38,313 nucleotides of DNA, from the NCBI GenBank assembly GCA_027365485.1, contig DAHXNH010000241.1, positions 1-38,313 of the forward strand, read 5' to 3'. The position numbers and the translations under genes are program-made. Position 1 is the stretch's first letter; every line of letters begins with the position of its first letter. Source of the stretch: Clostridiales bacterium. Lineage in GTDB: Bacteria > Bacillota > Sulfobacillia > Sulfobacillales > Sulfobacillaceae. Of this stretch, positions 1 to 9,374 are shown piece after piece. The notes under the pieces are model-generated. The model was not told where the DNA came from and searched no databases. It was given only the letters and a program-made list of their open reading frames with translations.

Positions 1-72
1 CGTCTCGATGGTATCTGGCTATGGATTCTTTCCTCCAGGACAACTAGGGGTTCTCCATCGCTTTACGTTTGC

Positions 73-177
73 TTAGGACTCGCGAAAAAATAACATGCAC
101 AAGTCCTAAATACAAACGACCGATCGCCAGCAGTTACTCGAACGAATCGTTCAACTTAATTTTTCGTGAGTCCTTAG
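73..177. repeat. Imperfect long inverted repeat upstream of the first gene
   Basis: The arm at 73-93 (TTAGGACTCGCGAAAAAATAA, one base over 20 if extended) is matched by the reverse complement of 156-177 with two or three mismatches. The roughly 60-base interior holds a second copy of the outer motif (AGTCCTAA, 102-109, complementary to TTAGGACT at 73-80) and a small dyad at 140-152 (GAACGAATCGTTC). No open reading frame of note lies inside. It could be a tiny non-autonomous mobile element (MITE-like) or a large transcribed hairpin ahead of the promoter at 221. Confidence 0.55.
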
Positions 178-220
178 AGTCCGATGCATCCGACCCCAAA
201 AATCACTGATTTATGAAAAT

Positions 221-246
221 TTGACATGCGGAAGCTGGGTTATAAT
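221..246 (+). promoter_or_regulatory. Putative promoter for the binding-protein/cyclase pair
   Basis: A perfect TTGACA (221-226) is followed by a perfect TATAAT (241-246). The spacer is only 14 bases, shorter than the 16-18 preferred by sigma-A enzyme, so strength is uncertain or an activator may be needed. It sits 50 bases before the chosen start of the first gene and is the only good candidate in this stretch. Confidence 0.5.
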
Positions 247-295
247 CAAAATCAGGAATATTTAATTGGATGCTTCGTTAGGATGGGTGAATGAG

Positions 296-1495
296 ATGAG
301 CGACCGCCTTCGCGTGTGGTTGATGGCATCGCAAACGTCGTGGCAATCTACCTTGAATCGCATTCTGACCGAGTATTGCGCGAGGCCAGGCGTCGAAATT
401 GAGTTGACTTGTGTATCTTGGAATCGAGCGTGGTCGTTGATTGTGGAATCGCTAAAGAATAATGCCTTGCCGGATGTGATCCAGGTGGGTTCGACGTGGC
501 TTTCGGGGCTGATCGGATTAAACGCGCTGGCCGGGATCGATCCCGCTGAGGCCCGTCAGCGGTTTGCCCCCATCGAAGATTATTCGCCGGTATTGTGGGA
601 CCGGGTGGTCCAACAGGAGCAGGCGTGGGCCGTCCCTTGGATGCAGGACTTTCGTTTGCTCTACTATCGACGAGATCTGGTCGAAGACTTGCCGGGATTT
701 TCGCAAGGCATTGAAAACTGGGCGCGCCTCTTGGATTTGTTTACGGCGGCATCGCCTTATGTTTTTCCTGGGCTTCCCGAACCCGTGCTGGTGCAGACGG
801 TGGCTTCTTGGGTATGGGCGATGGGAGGAGATTTCCCGCAAGGAAGAATGCGTCTAAGTGAAAATTGGGATAGGTTTATTGGCATTGAGGCCCTATATCG
901 CACCATTCAAAGAGGAGGGGTCGCTCAGGAATCGGCCGCCATGGGCGCAGGAGAAGTGAACCATTGGTTTTTTGGCCGTGGCCTGGGCGCGTGGTATTTG
1001 TCCCGGCCGATTTCCTTAGAAGAAATGGACTTGCGATACTGGGGCAATTCCGATAAGGCGAAAGCGTTGTTTGGCGTAGCGGCAATTCCCCTGGGGGCAA
1101 CATTGCCCTATTCCAGTTTTGTCGGCGGAAGCTTCTTAGCCGTCTCGAAAAGCGCCCGGCGTCCTGACCTGGCATGGGATTTAGTCGAACGACTGTCCGG
1201 TGTCGAGGCGCAAAGCGAGGTGTCGCAAAGCCTGTTGTCCTGGCCCGCCAGGCGGTCGGCGATACTGCCTGAGTTCGTGCCGCGCATCGACGCGACCTTG
1301 GTTCGTCTGGCGATGGAACGGGGACAGACCGAGCCTATGCTTCCCCATTGGCCCGTGTATGAGGCGGTTTTGGCGCGTCGGCTGGCCAATTTGTTTTCCA
1401 TGGCATGGGACGGGGTAGCGTGGAACCAAACGCGAGCCGAGCGCTCGGGCTTGGTTCGTGATTTTAACGACGTCGTATGGGTGACCAATTTGTGA
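296..1495 (+). CDS. Extracellular-solute-binding-like protein (family 1) lacking a signal peptide
   Basis: The protein has the layout of an ABC-transporter carbohydrate-binding protein: an N-terminal strand typical of the fold (RLRVWLMASQ), a DVIQVG segment near residue 70, an AVPWMQD segment near 110 where family members have their hinge and ligand loop, and an SKSARRPDLAWDLVERLS helix near 300. No hydrophobic signal sequence or lipobox Cys is present at any possible start, so it is probably cytoplasmic. The start at ATG 296 is preferred over TTG 266 because a GGATGGG-type site lies just upstream and the family fold begins there. No permease genes follow. The next gene, 15 bases after the stop codon, is a diguanylate cyclase, so a sensory role for the binding fold is plausible (inference). 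Confidence 0.8.
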   Translation: MSDRLRVWLMASQTSWQSTLNRILTEYCARPGVEIELTCVSWNRAWSLIVESLKNNALPDVIQVGSTWLSGLIGLNALAGIDPAEARQRFAPIEDYSPVLWDRVVQQEQAWAVPWMQDFRLLYYRRDLVEDLPGFSQGIENWARLLDLFTAASPYVFPGLPEPVLVQTVASWVWAMGGDFPQGRMRLSENWDRFIGIEALYRTIQRGGVAQESAAMGAGEVNHWFFGRGLGAWYLSRPISLEEMDLRYWGNSDKAKALFGVAAIPLGATLPYSSFVGGSFLAVSKSARRPDLAWDLVERLSGVEAQSEVSQSLLSWPARRSAILPEFVPRIDATLVRLAMERGQTEPMLPHWPVYEAVLARRLANLFSMAWDGVAWNQTRAERSGLVRDFNDVVWVTNL

Positions 1496-1513
1496 GGCGA
1501 AAGGACCCAGGTG

Positions 1514-2938
1514 ATGAGTGTGGCCAACTCAGGTGATTATAGCGATTGGCTCGATCTCTGCTATCGGTATGACGGCTCCTACCCGTTGTCTCTCCTCCAT
1601 CTTGAGTTAAGCGCCAAACTCTACGAAGTGGTCCGCGACCGATATCGGACGATGATGCTGCTGTTGACGGACGAGGACGAGAGCGCGATACACGGAGGAA
1701 TTCGAGCCGATTCGCGTGGGGTGACCTTGGTCGACGCGTGTATTGACTTAATCGACCACCAGGATTTGGATAGTTATGCGGGCGTGCGGGAAGCTTGTCG
1801 GACTCGACGGCCTCAGCTTGAGCCCAGTGCAGAGCAAGGCTTGGTATTGATTGACCTTCCCCTCATTAGCGGGAATCGGATCGTGGGCTGCCTGGAGTTG
1901 GAAACGACCACGCCCTCGAACGAGGTGATGCAATCACTGGAAGTGTCGGCTACGCCGCGTTTATTAGCGGGCGCGCTGCGGTTTGCAGAGACGGTTCGTC
2001 AATCCTTCTTAGAGCGGCGCTACCTGATGTGCAGCGTGAATATTCATCAGCACTATAAGAAGGATCTTAGTTCGGACCATATTTTGGATGCGGTGTGTTT
2101 TCATATTCAGACCACCTTAGAACTCGATCGCTGTTTAATCATGGGGGATACGAATCAAGGTTGGAGACGTTTTTGTTCGGGGTTGTCCTATGCCGAAGAA
2201 GGGCCTTCGGTGGTGGATCCTGAACCATGGTCGGCGCTTGCCCCCTATGAAGCGAAGATTGAGGGCACCGTGATCATGTTCCCGCTGCCGACCCGTGGGG
2301 GGCACACAGCGGTGGTAATCTTCGACAACTCGATTAGTCAGACTCGGTTTCGAGAACCAGAGATTCAGCAATTAGCCATGGTGCGAGATGCACTGGCGGT
2401 GTTGTGGGCATTCACCGAAGACTTGGAAGCCGAGCGCAATGCGGTGTCATCCGATGGGTTGACTGGCAGTTGGAACCGATCCTATGGAATTCGCTTCATC
2501 GCCGAGTGGCTGGAAAATTTACGCCAGGGAACGGACACCTTTGCCTTGCTCTTCATTGATGTGGATCGATTCAAAGATATTAACGACGGTTATGGTCACT
2601 TGATAGGAGACAGGACCCTTAAAGCACTGGTCGAGGGATTAACAACCATCGTGGGACGCCGCGGGGTGGTCATACGCTACGGCGGAGATGAATTTTTAGT
2701 AGCCTGTCCCCAAATGAATGCCAAAGAAGGGGAGCGCTTAGCTGAGTCTTTGGTGAAACTTAGTCCGTGGCCGACGGATCTCCCTCAGCCCAGCATTAGC
2801 GTGGGGCTCGCCTTGGGGCCGACGCACGGAGAGACCCCCGAGGATTTAATCGATAGTGCGGATCGGGCGATGTATCGTGCGAAACGCCGCGGGGGGAATC
2901 GCTGGCTTACGGCCACTCTCAAAGCCTCATGCGAGTGA
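1514..2938 (+). CDS. GAF-like sensor diguanylate cyclase (GGDEF)
   Basis: The C-terminal third is a complete GGDEF domain that makes cyclic di-GMP from two GTP: the FIDVDRFKDIND metal/substrate segment, the intact GGDEF signature (about residues 390-394) and the terminal ADRAMYRAKRRGGNR helix are all visible. The allosteric RxxD inhibitory site that normally precedes the signature is absent (the window there reads GRRGVVIR), so product inhibition through that site is unlikely. The first 300 residues resemble one or two GAF-type sensory domains without membrane segments, so the protein should be cytoplasmic. GTG 1511 and ATG 1514 are both possible starts behind an AAGGA site. It is in tandem with the binding-like protein and probably shares its transcript. 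Confidence 0.92.
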   Translation: MSVANSGDYSDWLDLCYRYDGSYPLSLLHLELSAKLYEVVRDRYRTMMLLLTDEDESAIHGGIRADSRGVTLVDACIDLIDHQDLDSYAGVREACRTRRPQLEPSAEQGLVLIDLPLISGNRIVGCLELETTTPSNEVMQSLEVSATPRLLAGALRFAETVRQSFLERRYLMCSVNIHQHYKKDLSSDHILDAVCFHIQTTLELDRCLIMGDTNQGWRRFCSGLSYAEEGPSVVDPEPWSALAPYEAKIEGTVIMFPLPTRGGHTAVVIFDNSISQTRFREPEIQQLAMVRDALAVLWAFTEDLEAERNAVSSDGLTGSWNRSYGIRFIAEWLENLRQGTDTFALLFIDVDRFKDINDGYGHLIGDRTLKALVEGLTTIVGRRGVVIRYGGDEFLVACPQMNAKEGERLAESLVKLSPWPTDLPQPSISVGLALGPTHGETPEDLIDSADRAMYRAKRRGGNRWLTATLKASCE

Positions 2939-3052
2939 TGGCTGGGATCGGCTGAGGACGAAAGGGCGGCGCGCATGCTTTCACGACCATCCCATCAGAA
3001 CGGTCGGAATGAAGAGCGTGCCGAGGAATTCGAGCCGTCGGCACGCGGTTCA

Positions 3053-3277
3053 TTAATGCTTTTTCTGATGACGAAAGGTTTTGCACGCAGTCTCCTGACA
3101 GGATTCGGCAGGAGTTTCACCGATATCGTCAACCACCAGGCTGGTCTGAGGGGCGTCAACGCCTTCTGGATAGCGTTCAACTGCCCGATTGCTGGTGATG
3201 AGGATGGTGTCGGCTGCGCAGTAGTTTTCCCTGGCCCAATAAAAACAGTTGTCCACGGTGCATCGAATAGTGGCCAT
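3053..3277 (-). CDS. DUF1540-type small cysteine-rich protein
   Basis: The 74-residue product starts MATIRCTVDNCFYWARENYC and carries a second cysteine cluster near its end (CQETACKTF). This pattern of paired Cys is that of DUF1540 proteins, small putative metal-binding proteins of Firmicutes with no established biochemical role. The open frame extends upstream to a GTG, but an AAGGGAG ribosome binding site lies inside that extension and supports the ATG at 3277. The gene lies on the strand opposite the cyclase and is followed on the same strand by nothing until the cyclase end. Confidence 0.82.
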   Translation of the reverse strand: MATIRCTVDNCFYWARENYCAADTILITSNRAVERYPEGVDAPQTSLVVDDIGETPAESCQETACKTFRHQKKH

Positions 3278-3330
3278 GATCCATCCACGCTCCCTTGTTT
3301 TTGCCACGCCTAGATCACCCGTGATATCGC

Positions 3331-3783
3331 TTAATCTAGAACCTTTACTTCCTCGGCGTGTTGATCCAAGATGTGCTTGGCTCGGCTGGTCTCGTTGGAG
3401 TGAACCAAGATCACCGCCTTGCCTTCTTGTACTTCCTTTTGCAGGTGTTCACTTTCGTGCTTGGGAATGCCCCAATCCACAAAGGCTCCGGCCAACCCGC
3501 CGAGCGCGGCTCCACTGAGCGTGGCGGCGATGGGGCCGGCGGCCAAGATGGGCCCGATACCGGGGATGGCTAAGAGTCCCGCGCTGGCTAGAAGACCTAC
3601 TCCGGCGCCGATGCCAGCCCCGGTCGCAGTGCCACTGGTTAAGTTGTGCATTTCGGTCTTGTGCGTCTTTGCGTCTTTAGCGACCATCGAGATCTCTTTT
3701 TCGGAAAATCCAGCCTTTCTTAACTCGCCAGCTGCGCGTTCCGCATCGTCCGAATTGCGAAACGTGGCGATCACCTTACCCAT
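3331..3783 (-). CDS. General stress protein 17M / YflT-like protein
   Basis: The 150-residue protein begins with a ferredoxin-like small domain (KVIATFRNSDDAERAAGELRK) characteristic of the YflT/GSP17M family, followed by a glycine- and alanine-rich stretch (about residues 50-100) that looks like a glycine-zipper membrane hairpin, and a C-terminal strand EGKAVILVHS. Bacillus YflT is part of the general stress regulon; the molecular function is not known. The ATG at 3783 has a GGAGGTGA site seven bases upstream, whereas the longer open frame has none, so the short form is chosen. Confidence 0.85.
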   Translation of the reverse strand: MGKVIATFRNSDDAERAAGELRKAGFSEKEISMVAKDAKTHKTEMHNLTSGTATGAGIGAGVGLLASAGLLAIPGIGPILAAGPIAATLSGAALGGLAGAFVDWGIPKHESEHLQKEVQEGKAVILVHSNETSRAKHILDQHAEEVKVLD

Positions 3784-4017
3784 AGATCGCTCACCTCCAT
3801 TCAAAGCATGGCCGTACACGCGTAAAATATGCATGAACTGACGGTGCATGGTAGACTCGAGGCATAAGATGGATTCGGACAGCGTCGTCAAGGAAGGCTT
3901 TCGGTGGTCATGGATGATTCCCGGAGATCTGGATTTTATGGCTGCTGTCGGAGCATTTTCCTGCTCGCAACATGGTGTCGGTGTAGGGGTTTATTACGAG
4001 GATGAGGAGCGGCAGCG

Positions 4018-4827
4018 ATGGGGTATCCTGAATCGTCAACACTGATTTGCCATCAAGAACATGGGGTCTTGACCTTGACCATGAATCGCGCGGAGGCACT
4101 CAATGCGTTGACTAGCGAAATGCTCACCGCGCTGATCGATGCGTTGATAACGGCAGAGTCTGACGATGAAGTGCGCGTAGTAGTATTGACCGGCAGTGGT
4201 CGAGGATTTTCCGCGGGACAAGATCTGGGCGAGTTAAATAATAAAGAAGGCCAATTTTCCGTAGAAACCCAACTGCGGCAGTATTATAGCCCCTTGATCC
4301 AGCGCTTAGCCGATTTCGCGAAGCCTACGATTGCTAAAATCAATGGCGTCGCTGCCGGGGCTGGGGCCGCCCTGGCGATGGCTGCCGATTTTAAACTGAT
4401 GGACCGGCGGGCTCGCTTCCATTTGGCGTTTTCTCAGATGGGCTTGGTGTTAGATTCTGGGGCCTCATATTTTTTGGTCCATGCCTTAGGTCGAACCCGC
4501 GCGCTAGAACTCGCGTTTTTTGGCGGTTCACTGTCTGCACAAGACGCCCTGGTCTTGGGCTTGGTCAACCAAATTGCTGAGCCCGGAGAATTGGATGGGC
4601 TTACTGACGAATGGGCCGAGCGTCTGGTGCTGGGGCCTCAGTTAGCCTTTCGCTTAATCAAACAGGCATTGCGTCAGGCGGAAGGAGCATCGCTTGCCGA
4701 AATTTTGGAATTGGAGACGGCGTTTCAGATTGAGGCTCAAGCCAGCCTGGATCACCAACGGGCTATCGACGCCTTTATGAACAAGCAGCCGAATCCGTTT
4801 GGCCGCCACGCCGACCCCGCAAAATGA
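4018..4827 (+). CDS. Enoyl-CoA hydratase/isomerase (PaaG-like crotonase)
   Basis: A full-length crotonase-fold protein (269 residues). The oxyanion-hole segments GRGFSAGQDL and GVAAGAGAALAMAADF are intact. The catalytic region reads LVLDSGASYFL, with Asp146 where PaaG-type ring-epoxide isomerases carry Asp, and without the Glu pair of classical enoyl-CoA hydratases. This points to an isomerase or PaaG-like activity on an acyl-CoA, but the substrate cannot be read from sequence. A GGATGAGGAG ribosome site precedes the ATG. No other phenylacetate or beta-oxidation genes are in the window, so pathway assignment stays open. Confidence 0.9.
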   Translation: MGYPESSTLICHQEHGVLTLTMNRAEALNALTSEMLTALIDALITAESDDEVRVVVLTGSGRGFSAGQDLGELNNKEGQFSVETQLRQYYSPLIQRLADFAKPTIAKINGVAAGAGAALAMAADFKLMDRRARFHLAFSQMGLVLDSGASYFLVHALGRTRALELAFFGGSLSAQDALVLGLVNQIAEPGELDGLTDEWAERLVLGPQLAFRLIKQALRQAEGASLAEILELETAFQIEAQASLDHQRAIDAFMNKQPNPFGRHADPAK

Positions 4828-4839
4828 GGTTGAACGCCG

Positions 4840-4897
4840 CCACCTTTGATGGAACCTGACGCCTGCTGATTCGAGAGGAACCCGAGGTGAAAGGTGG
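4840..4897. terminator. Inverted repeat between convergent genes
   Basis: CCACCTTT (4840-4847) is exactly complementary to AAAGGTGG (4890-4897), with 42 bases between. It lies between the 3' ends of the crotonase gene and the oppositely oriented propeller gene, where a bidirectional terminator is expected. There is no U-run, and a direct repeat GGTTGAAC surrounds it, so termination is only a guess. The rest of 4828-5087 shows nothing recognisable. Confidence 0.3.
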
Positions 4898-5087
4898 GAT
4901 ATCGGTTGAACCCGGCGCAAAAGACCAAGATTCCAAGGTTCCACCACTGGCTCGGGCATCGAGGTGTCTTTGTCGGCCTTGATACCCGAGGGATGATGGG
5001 GTAGGCGCCACTGAAAGGCTAGACACGTGAGTTGGCACGGTCGACGCCTAAATTCGGTCAACAAGAGCGCTATCCGCGTTGTTGCTG

Positions 5088-5951
5088 TCAGTCTGGCAGG
5101 AGGTAGCTGACAAAGGCAAAGCGGCGGCTATCTGGTGCCCAAGAGTTGACATTGAGCGTGCCTTGACCGCCCAAGAGCGTGGTCACCGTGCGCACCTCAC
5201 CGCCGTCAGAAGTCATCACATGCAAGCTGACTGGCTTATTGGGGGGGTGCTCGTCTGGGTTCACGTCGCCTTTTTGATAACTGAGAAAGGCCACCAAAGC
5301 CCCGTCAGGAGAGACGTGCGGGAACCAATTGTTGGCATCGGTGAACGTCATTTGCGTCGGGTTGGCCCCATCAGGATCCATCCGCCAAATCTGCATCAGG
5401 CCCGCACGGACCGAATTGAACCAAATATGCCGACCATCTGGGGCGTACTCCGGTCCGTCATCGAGGCCAGGCGTGTCGGTCAGTTTCACTTCCACTCCAC
5501 CGAGATGAGGGATGCGATAGATATCGTATTGACCTTGGCGTTCGCCGCAGTAGACAAGGTGTTGACCGTCTGGCGACCATCCATGAAGATAACTGGGACC
5601 GATTGGCGTCACCAGGACGGGATGGCCTCCTGCCAAAGGCAGAACATAGATCCTGGATTTGCCATCTTCGGCGGTGTGATGACTGACTGCGAGAAATTGG
5701 TTATCGGGAGACAAGGCATGGTCGTTGTTGCAACGAGAGACAAAGCTAGTCGAGATCGCGGTCAGTGTCCCTCGATCGATGTCAAAGGCGTACATCTGGC
5801 CCCGACTATTTACGATTAGCCGCCGGCCGTCTGAAGTCCAGTTGGGAGCCTCAATGTGGTCGTCGAAGGAGGCCAGGCGGGTACGTTCGCCGCTCTCGAC
5901 ATCGATCGTCTCTAAAACGCTGATAATCCGGTCTTGTTTGTTCACACTCAA
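5088..5951 (-). CDS. TolB-like (WD40/PD40) beta-propeller protein
   Basis: Repeated blade motifs of the PD40 type are visible in order: [75 protein letters not shown] and [14 protein letters not shown], which gives a six-bladed propeller of about 285 residues. Homologous propellers occur in TolB and in cytoplasmic proteins of unknown function; there is no signal peptide here. The start is uncertain: TTG at 5951 sits six bases after an AAAGAGGG site and GTG at 5945 is the alternative. The 53 upstream codons of open frame are basic, unlike the family and lie before the ribosome site, so they are excluded. Confidence 0.8.
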   Translation of the reverse strand: MSVNKQDRIISVLETIDVESGERTRLASFDDHIEAPNWTSDGRRLIVNSRGQMYAFDIDRGTLTAISTSFVSRCNNDHALSPDNQFLAVSHHTAEDGKSRIYVLPLAGGHPVLVTPIGPSYLHGWSPDGQHLVYCGERQGQYDIYRIPHLGGVEVKLTDTPGLDDGPEYAPDGRHIWFNSVRAGLMQIWRMDPDGANPTQMTFTDANNWFPHVSPDGALVAFLSYQKGDVNPDEHPPNKPVSLHVMTSDGGEVRTVTTLLGGQGTLNVNSWAPDSRRFAFVSYLLPD

Positions 5952-6797
5952 AGATATCCCTCTTTCCGAATGAAGCGAACGGGTATGTTGCTGACGCGCA
6001 TACGCATGATGAGACGACCCACTGAGGCAAGGACGTTTGGATCGGAGGGCGGAAGCTTTAGGGGCACGCCGGTCCTCGCAGAGATTCATTGGCCCTTTTG
6101 GAAAGGACAACCCACGATTATTGTACGGTAGATTGCAGGCAGGTTAAACCCACAAGAGAAAGTGGATCACAGATGCGAGTGGGTTGGCAGCCGTAAGGAT
6201 TGATGCGACCACGGCTGATGGGCGCCGTGCTATGATCAAATTGGGATCGAGGCTCGATTTAAACCGAGCGCTGGTGCGTTTTCTTGCAGTTTTAAGATCG
6301 GCGGTCACTGGGTGAAGAAGGTCGGGTTACTGTAAGAATCCCCCGAAGAAAACACCTAATTGCCACACTGTGCAAGGGTGCCTACGTTCTTCGATCCCGC
6401 GCTTTCGAAAACAAACCGAGGGGGTTTGTCTCTTGGGTTTTTCGGGGCCTGGGCCACGGACGGCCAATGATCGTCCAAAATATTTCGGAAGGTGCTTCTT
6501 ACCCTAAGGCGGTGGACCCGATGACTCAGCACAAAAGAGCCCACCTGCGGCGAATCGGATTACGTTGAAGGGCCGAGCAATAACGCTCTTTGGGGGGACG
6601 ATAGAGGCCAGATGCCAGCCGTTGGGCAGGCTCCTTTCTCGTCATCGCGGCTGACGGCAACGAATCCAGGCACTAGGTGAGTAGAGGCCGGAGTTGGCAG
6701 GGTGGTCCCCTTTCCGTCCGTGGATGATCCTGGGATAATCAGACGTATAAGGATGCTTAGATGCGATGACGGAATATCGATTTGAAAGGACGAGGTT
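5952..6797. other. Long intergenic region between divergent genes
   Basis: About 850 bases separate the starts of the propeller and topoisomerase genes. No convincing gene was found on either strand; the open frames present are short, lack ribosome sites and resemble nothing known. The only clear structure is a hairpin at 6411-6429 (ACAAACC, loop GAGGG, GGTTTGT), followed by CTCTTGGGTTTTTCGGGG. The sequence may be remnant DNA. Confidence 0.5.
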
Positions 6798-8954
6798 ATG
6801 CACTGTATCATGGCCGAAAAGCCGAGTGTCGCCCGCGAACTGGCCAATGTTTTAGGATCTGCGACGAAGCACGAGGGCTATTTGACCGTCGGCTCAAACT
6901 GGGTGATTACGTGGGGATTCGGTCATCTGGTCACCTTGGCGGATCCCGAACACTACAATCCTTTGTGGAAAACGTGGCGCCTGGAACAACTGCCCATGCT
7001 GCCAGAGGGATTCGACCTAGTGCCTGTTGCCAAGAGTGTATCTCAGTGGAAAATCGTTCGACGATGGCTGACCGATCCCTCGGTAGAGGACGTCATTTGT
7101 GCTACGGATGCTGACCGCGAAGGCGAGCTGATTTTCCGCTATTGCTATCGCCTCAGTGGTTCGACCAAGCCGGTTCGACGATTGTGGTTGTCGGAAACGA
7201 CAACGAGCGCGATGCAGACCGGATTTAAGACGATGAAACCTGGCAGTGCCTATGCTGCTTTGGGCGATGCTGCCGAAGCCAGAGCACAGGCTGATTGGCT
7301 GGTTGGTCTAAACGCCACCCGAGTGTTTACGCTCTGTTATGGCCGCGGCGGCCAAGGCGTGCTCTCGGTAGGTCGCGTGCAAACTCCAACGCTTCAATTA
7401 ATTGCCGAGCGTGATCAGGCGATTGCCGCTTTTCGACCGGAGCCGTATTGGCAGGTCGACGTAACGTTTAATGCGCCGCCTGGGCACTACGTCGCCCGCT
7501 GGACCAGCCAGACGGACGAGGCGATGGACCGATTGCCTCTACAGACGACAGCGGAAGACTTAGCGGCGAAGGTTCCCCGAGGGACCCCGGGTGTCATTAC
7601 GAACCTGGATGTGAAACGAGTTACCGTTCATCCTCCTAAATTATTTTCGCTCAATGACCTGCAGAAATTTTGCCATCGTCAACTAGGATTGACTGCGCAA
7701 CAAACCCTCGATAGTGCACAGAGGCTCTATGAGGCCCGGTTAACCAGTTATCCCCGAACGGATGCCCAGTTCCTCAGTCAGTCGGTGGCCGAGAGCCTGC
7801 CTAAGCGCATCAGTTTGTTGAGCAATCCCTATGGCACACTGGTCCAAGCCTTGCCGTCGCCTCTGATCACGAAGGCTTTAGTCAACGAGGCTAAAGTGGC
7901 GGCGGCCGGCCATCACGCCATTATTCCGACCGGGGAATCGGGGGAACGGCTTCACGGTACCGACGCGGCGGTCTATGATCTGATCGTACGCCGATTTTTC
8001 GCGGCCCTGCTGCCGGCGGGCCAGGATGCTCGCACTACGGTTACCACGGAAGCGGCGGGAGAGCGATTTGTTAGTCGTGGGACGACGGTGGTGCGTTCGG
8101 GATGGCGGGTAGCCTTAGAGGTGGCTAAAGACCCCGATGCGGCTGATGTCGAGGATCCTCCGGTGCTTATCCCCGCTGGCTTAAAAGTGGGCATGGCGGT
8201 GACCTCGGAAGGGGCGGAGGTCTTAAGTAAACAGACCAAAGCTCCGCCGGCGCTGAATGATGCCAGCATTTTAACGTTAATGGAAAAGTATGGCCTGGGA
8301 ACTCCTGCCACCAGAGCTCGGATTGTGGAGGTGTTGTTGAGCCGAGGCTACGTGACCCGGAAGAAGAAAAACGTAGTGAGCACCGACAAGGGACAAGCCC
8401 TTTTGAAAGTCGTCTTGCCCGACTTGAAGTCGCCCGACCTGACAGGCAAGTGGGAGGCACAACTCGAGAATATTGTGTCGGGCCAGGAACGTGCGGCTGA
8501 TTTTCTGGCGGCGATTCGTGATTACACGGACCACTTGATCACGGCAGTGCGTTCTGCGACAGCCGAATCCCATGGGGCTGGCACTGTCGCTTTGGCCGAG
8601 AATTCGTCTGCGGCCTTTTCCGCGTGGGGCCGCTGTCCTCAGTGCGCTCAAGGTGACGTCATTCAGAGCAAAAAAGGGTGGCAATGCTCGCGCTGGAAAG
8701 AGGGATGTAGCCTCATGATCTGGTCGACGGTGGCGAAGAAAAAGCTGACAACGGCCCAGGTGCGTCAACTTTTAGCGGGAAAACCCACCCGAGTGATTCG
8801 AGGATTTGAGTCTAAAGCAGGGAAGAAATTTGCCGCACGGCTAATCTTGCAGAGTGGCAAGGTGACCTTTCAATTTGAGTCCCAACCCTCGTCGACTAGC
8901 TCAATCGATAGCTCAGTCAAGGCCAAGGCTCCTCGAAAGAAGCGCTCTAGGTAG
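6798..8954 (+). CDS. topB: DNA topoisomerase III (type IA)
   Basis: A complete 718-residue type IA topoisomerase that relaxes and decatenates DNA by passing a single strand. The TOPRIM domain opens the protein (MAEKPSVARELANVLG) with the metal triad D104-x-D106-R-E108. The active-site tyrosine is Tyr318 in the SYPRTD motif, and the DNA-gate motif SVGRVQTPTL is also present. The C-terminus has a single zinc-ribbon-like module (CPQCAQG ... CSRWKEGC) and a topoisomerase C-terminal repeat, as in TopB of Firmicutes, rather than the multiple zinc fingers of TopA. It ends in a basic tail. A GGACGAGG site precedes the ATG. It stands alone, with a hairpin after the stop. Confidence 0.97.
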   Translation: MHCIMAEKPSVARELANVLGSATKHEGYLTVGSNWVITWGFGHLVTLADPEHYNPLWKTWRLEQLPMLPEGFDLVPVAKSVSQWKIVRRWLTDPSVEDVICATDADREGELIFRYCYRLSGSTKPVRRLWLSETTTSAMQTGFKTMKPGSAYAALGDAAEARAQADWLVGLNATRVFTLCYGRGGQGVLSVGRVQTPTLQLIAERDQAIAAFRPEPYWQVDVTFNAPPGHYVARWTSQTDEAMDRLPLQTTAEDLAAKVPRGTPGVITNLDVKRVTVHPPKLFSLNDLQKFCHRQLGLTAQQTLDSAQRLYEARLTSYPRTDAQFLSQSVAESLPKRISLLSNPYGTLVQALPSPLITKALVNEAKVAAAGHHAIIPTGESGERLHGTDAAVYDLIVRRFFAALLPAGQDARTTVTTEAAGERFVSRGTTVVRSGWRVALEVAKDPDAADVEDPPVLIPAGLKVGMAVTSEGAEVLSKQTKAPPALNDASILTLMEKYGLGTPATRARIVEVLLSRGYVTRKKKNVVSTDKGQALLKVVLPDLKSPDLTGKWEAQLENIVSGQERAADFLAAIRDYTDHLITAVRSATAESHGAGTVALAENSSAAFSAWGRCPQCAQGDVIQSKKGWQCSRWKEGCSLMIWSTVAKKKLTTAQVRQLLAGKPTRVIRGFESKAGKKFAARLILQSGKVTFQFESQPSSTSSIDSSVKAKAPRKKRSR

Positions 8955-9003
8955 CGGGTCCGTTGGATCGGAAAGGGCGATAACTACCACCGTAATCTAA
9001 TGA

Positions 9004-9028
9004 GGGGATCCAACGAGTGTGGATCCCC
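9004..9028 (+). terminator. Hairpin downstream of topB
   Basis: A perfect 8-bp stem (GGGGATCC, 9004-9011; GGATCCCC, 9021-9028) closes a nine-base loop 50 bases after the topB stop. It is followed by AAATGAAGG, not by a U-run, so it is a weak or processed terminator at best. A related element CGTTGGATC at 8961 could pair with GATCCAACG inside the hairpin as an alternative fold. The remainder of 9029-9374 shows no gene. Confidence 0.45.
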
Positions 9029-9374
9029 AAATGAAGGTGTGGCAATGACGCGGATGACCGTCCAGTAGGGATGAGGGACCCGGCCGGAATCTGGACGCAC
9101 CACCACCTATTCGTCCGTTATGAGATGAACGAAATGCCCTATACGAGTTGCTTTGCTTGCCACTGGAAATGATCTGGGGTTGGGTTCTAACCGTGCACCG
9201 ATCCAAGGTCTTCAGCGACAGTTCCGGCTGGCGCTCATGATTGCCCAGAGGTTCTTTCCTCCGAGGATTTGCCGGGCCACTGGGCTGGCGATTGCATTTC
9301 GCCCTGAAACCGCCCCCTGAGGCGTCCTATTTGTGGCCAAGGCGTCATATGGATGGCGACAAGGAGGGGTTGTG

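Noticed and set aside
5079-5819. Forward 246-codon frame
   Set aside because: It lies opposite the beta-propeller gene, whose blade motifs are clear, and has no family resemblance.
6356-6847. Short reverse-strand frames before topB
   Set aside because: No ribosome site or recognisable motif; one overlaps the topB start.
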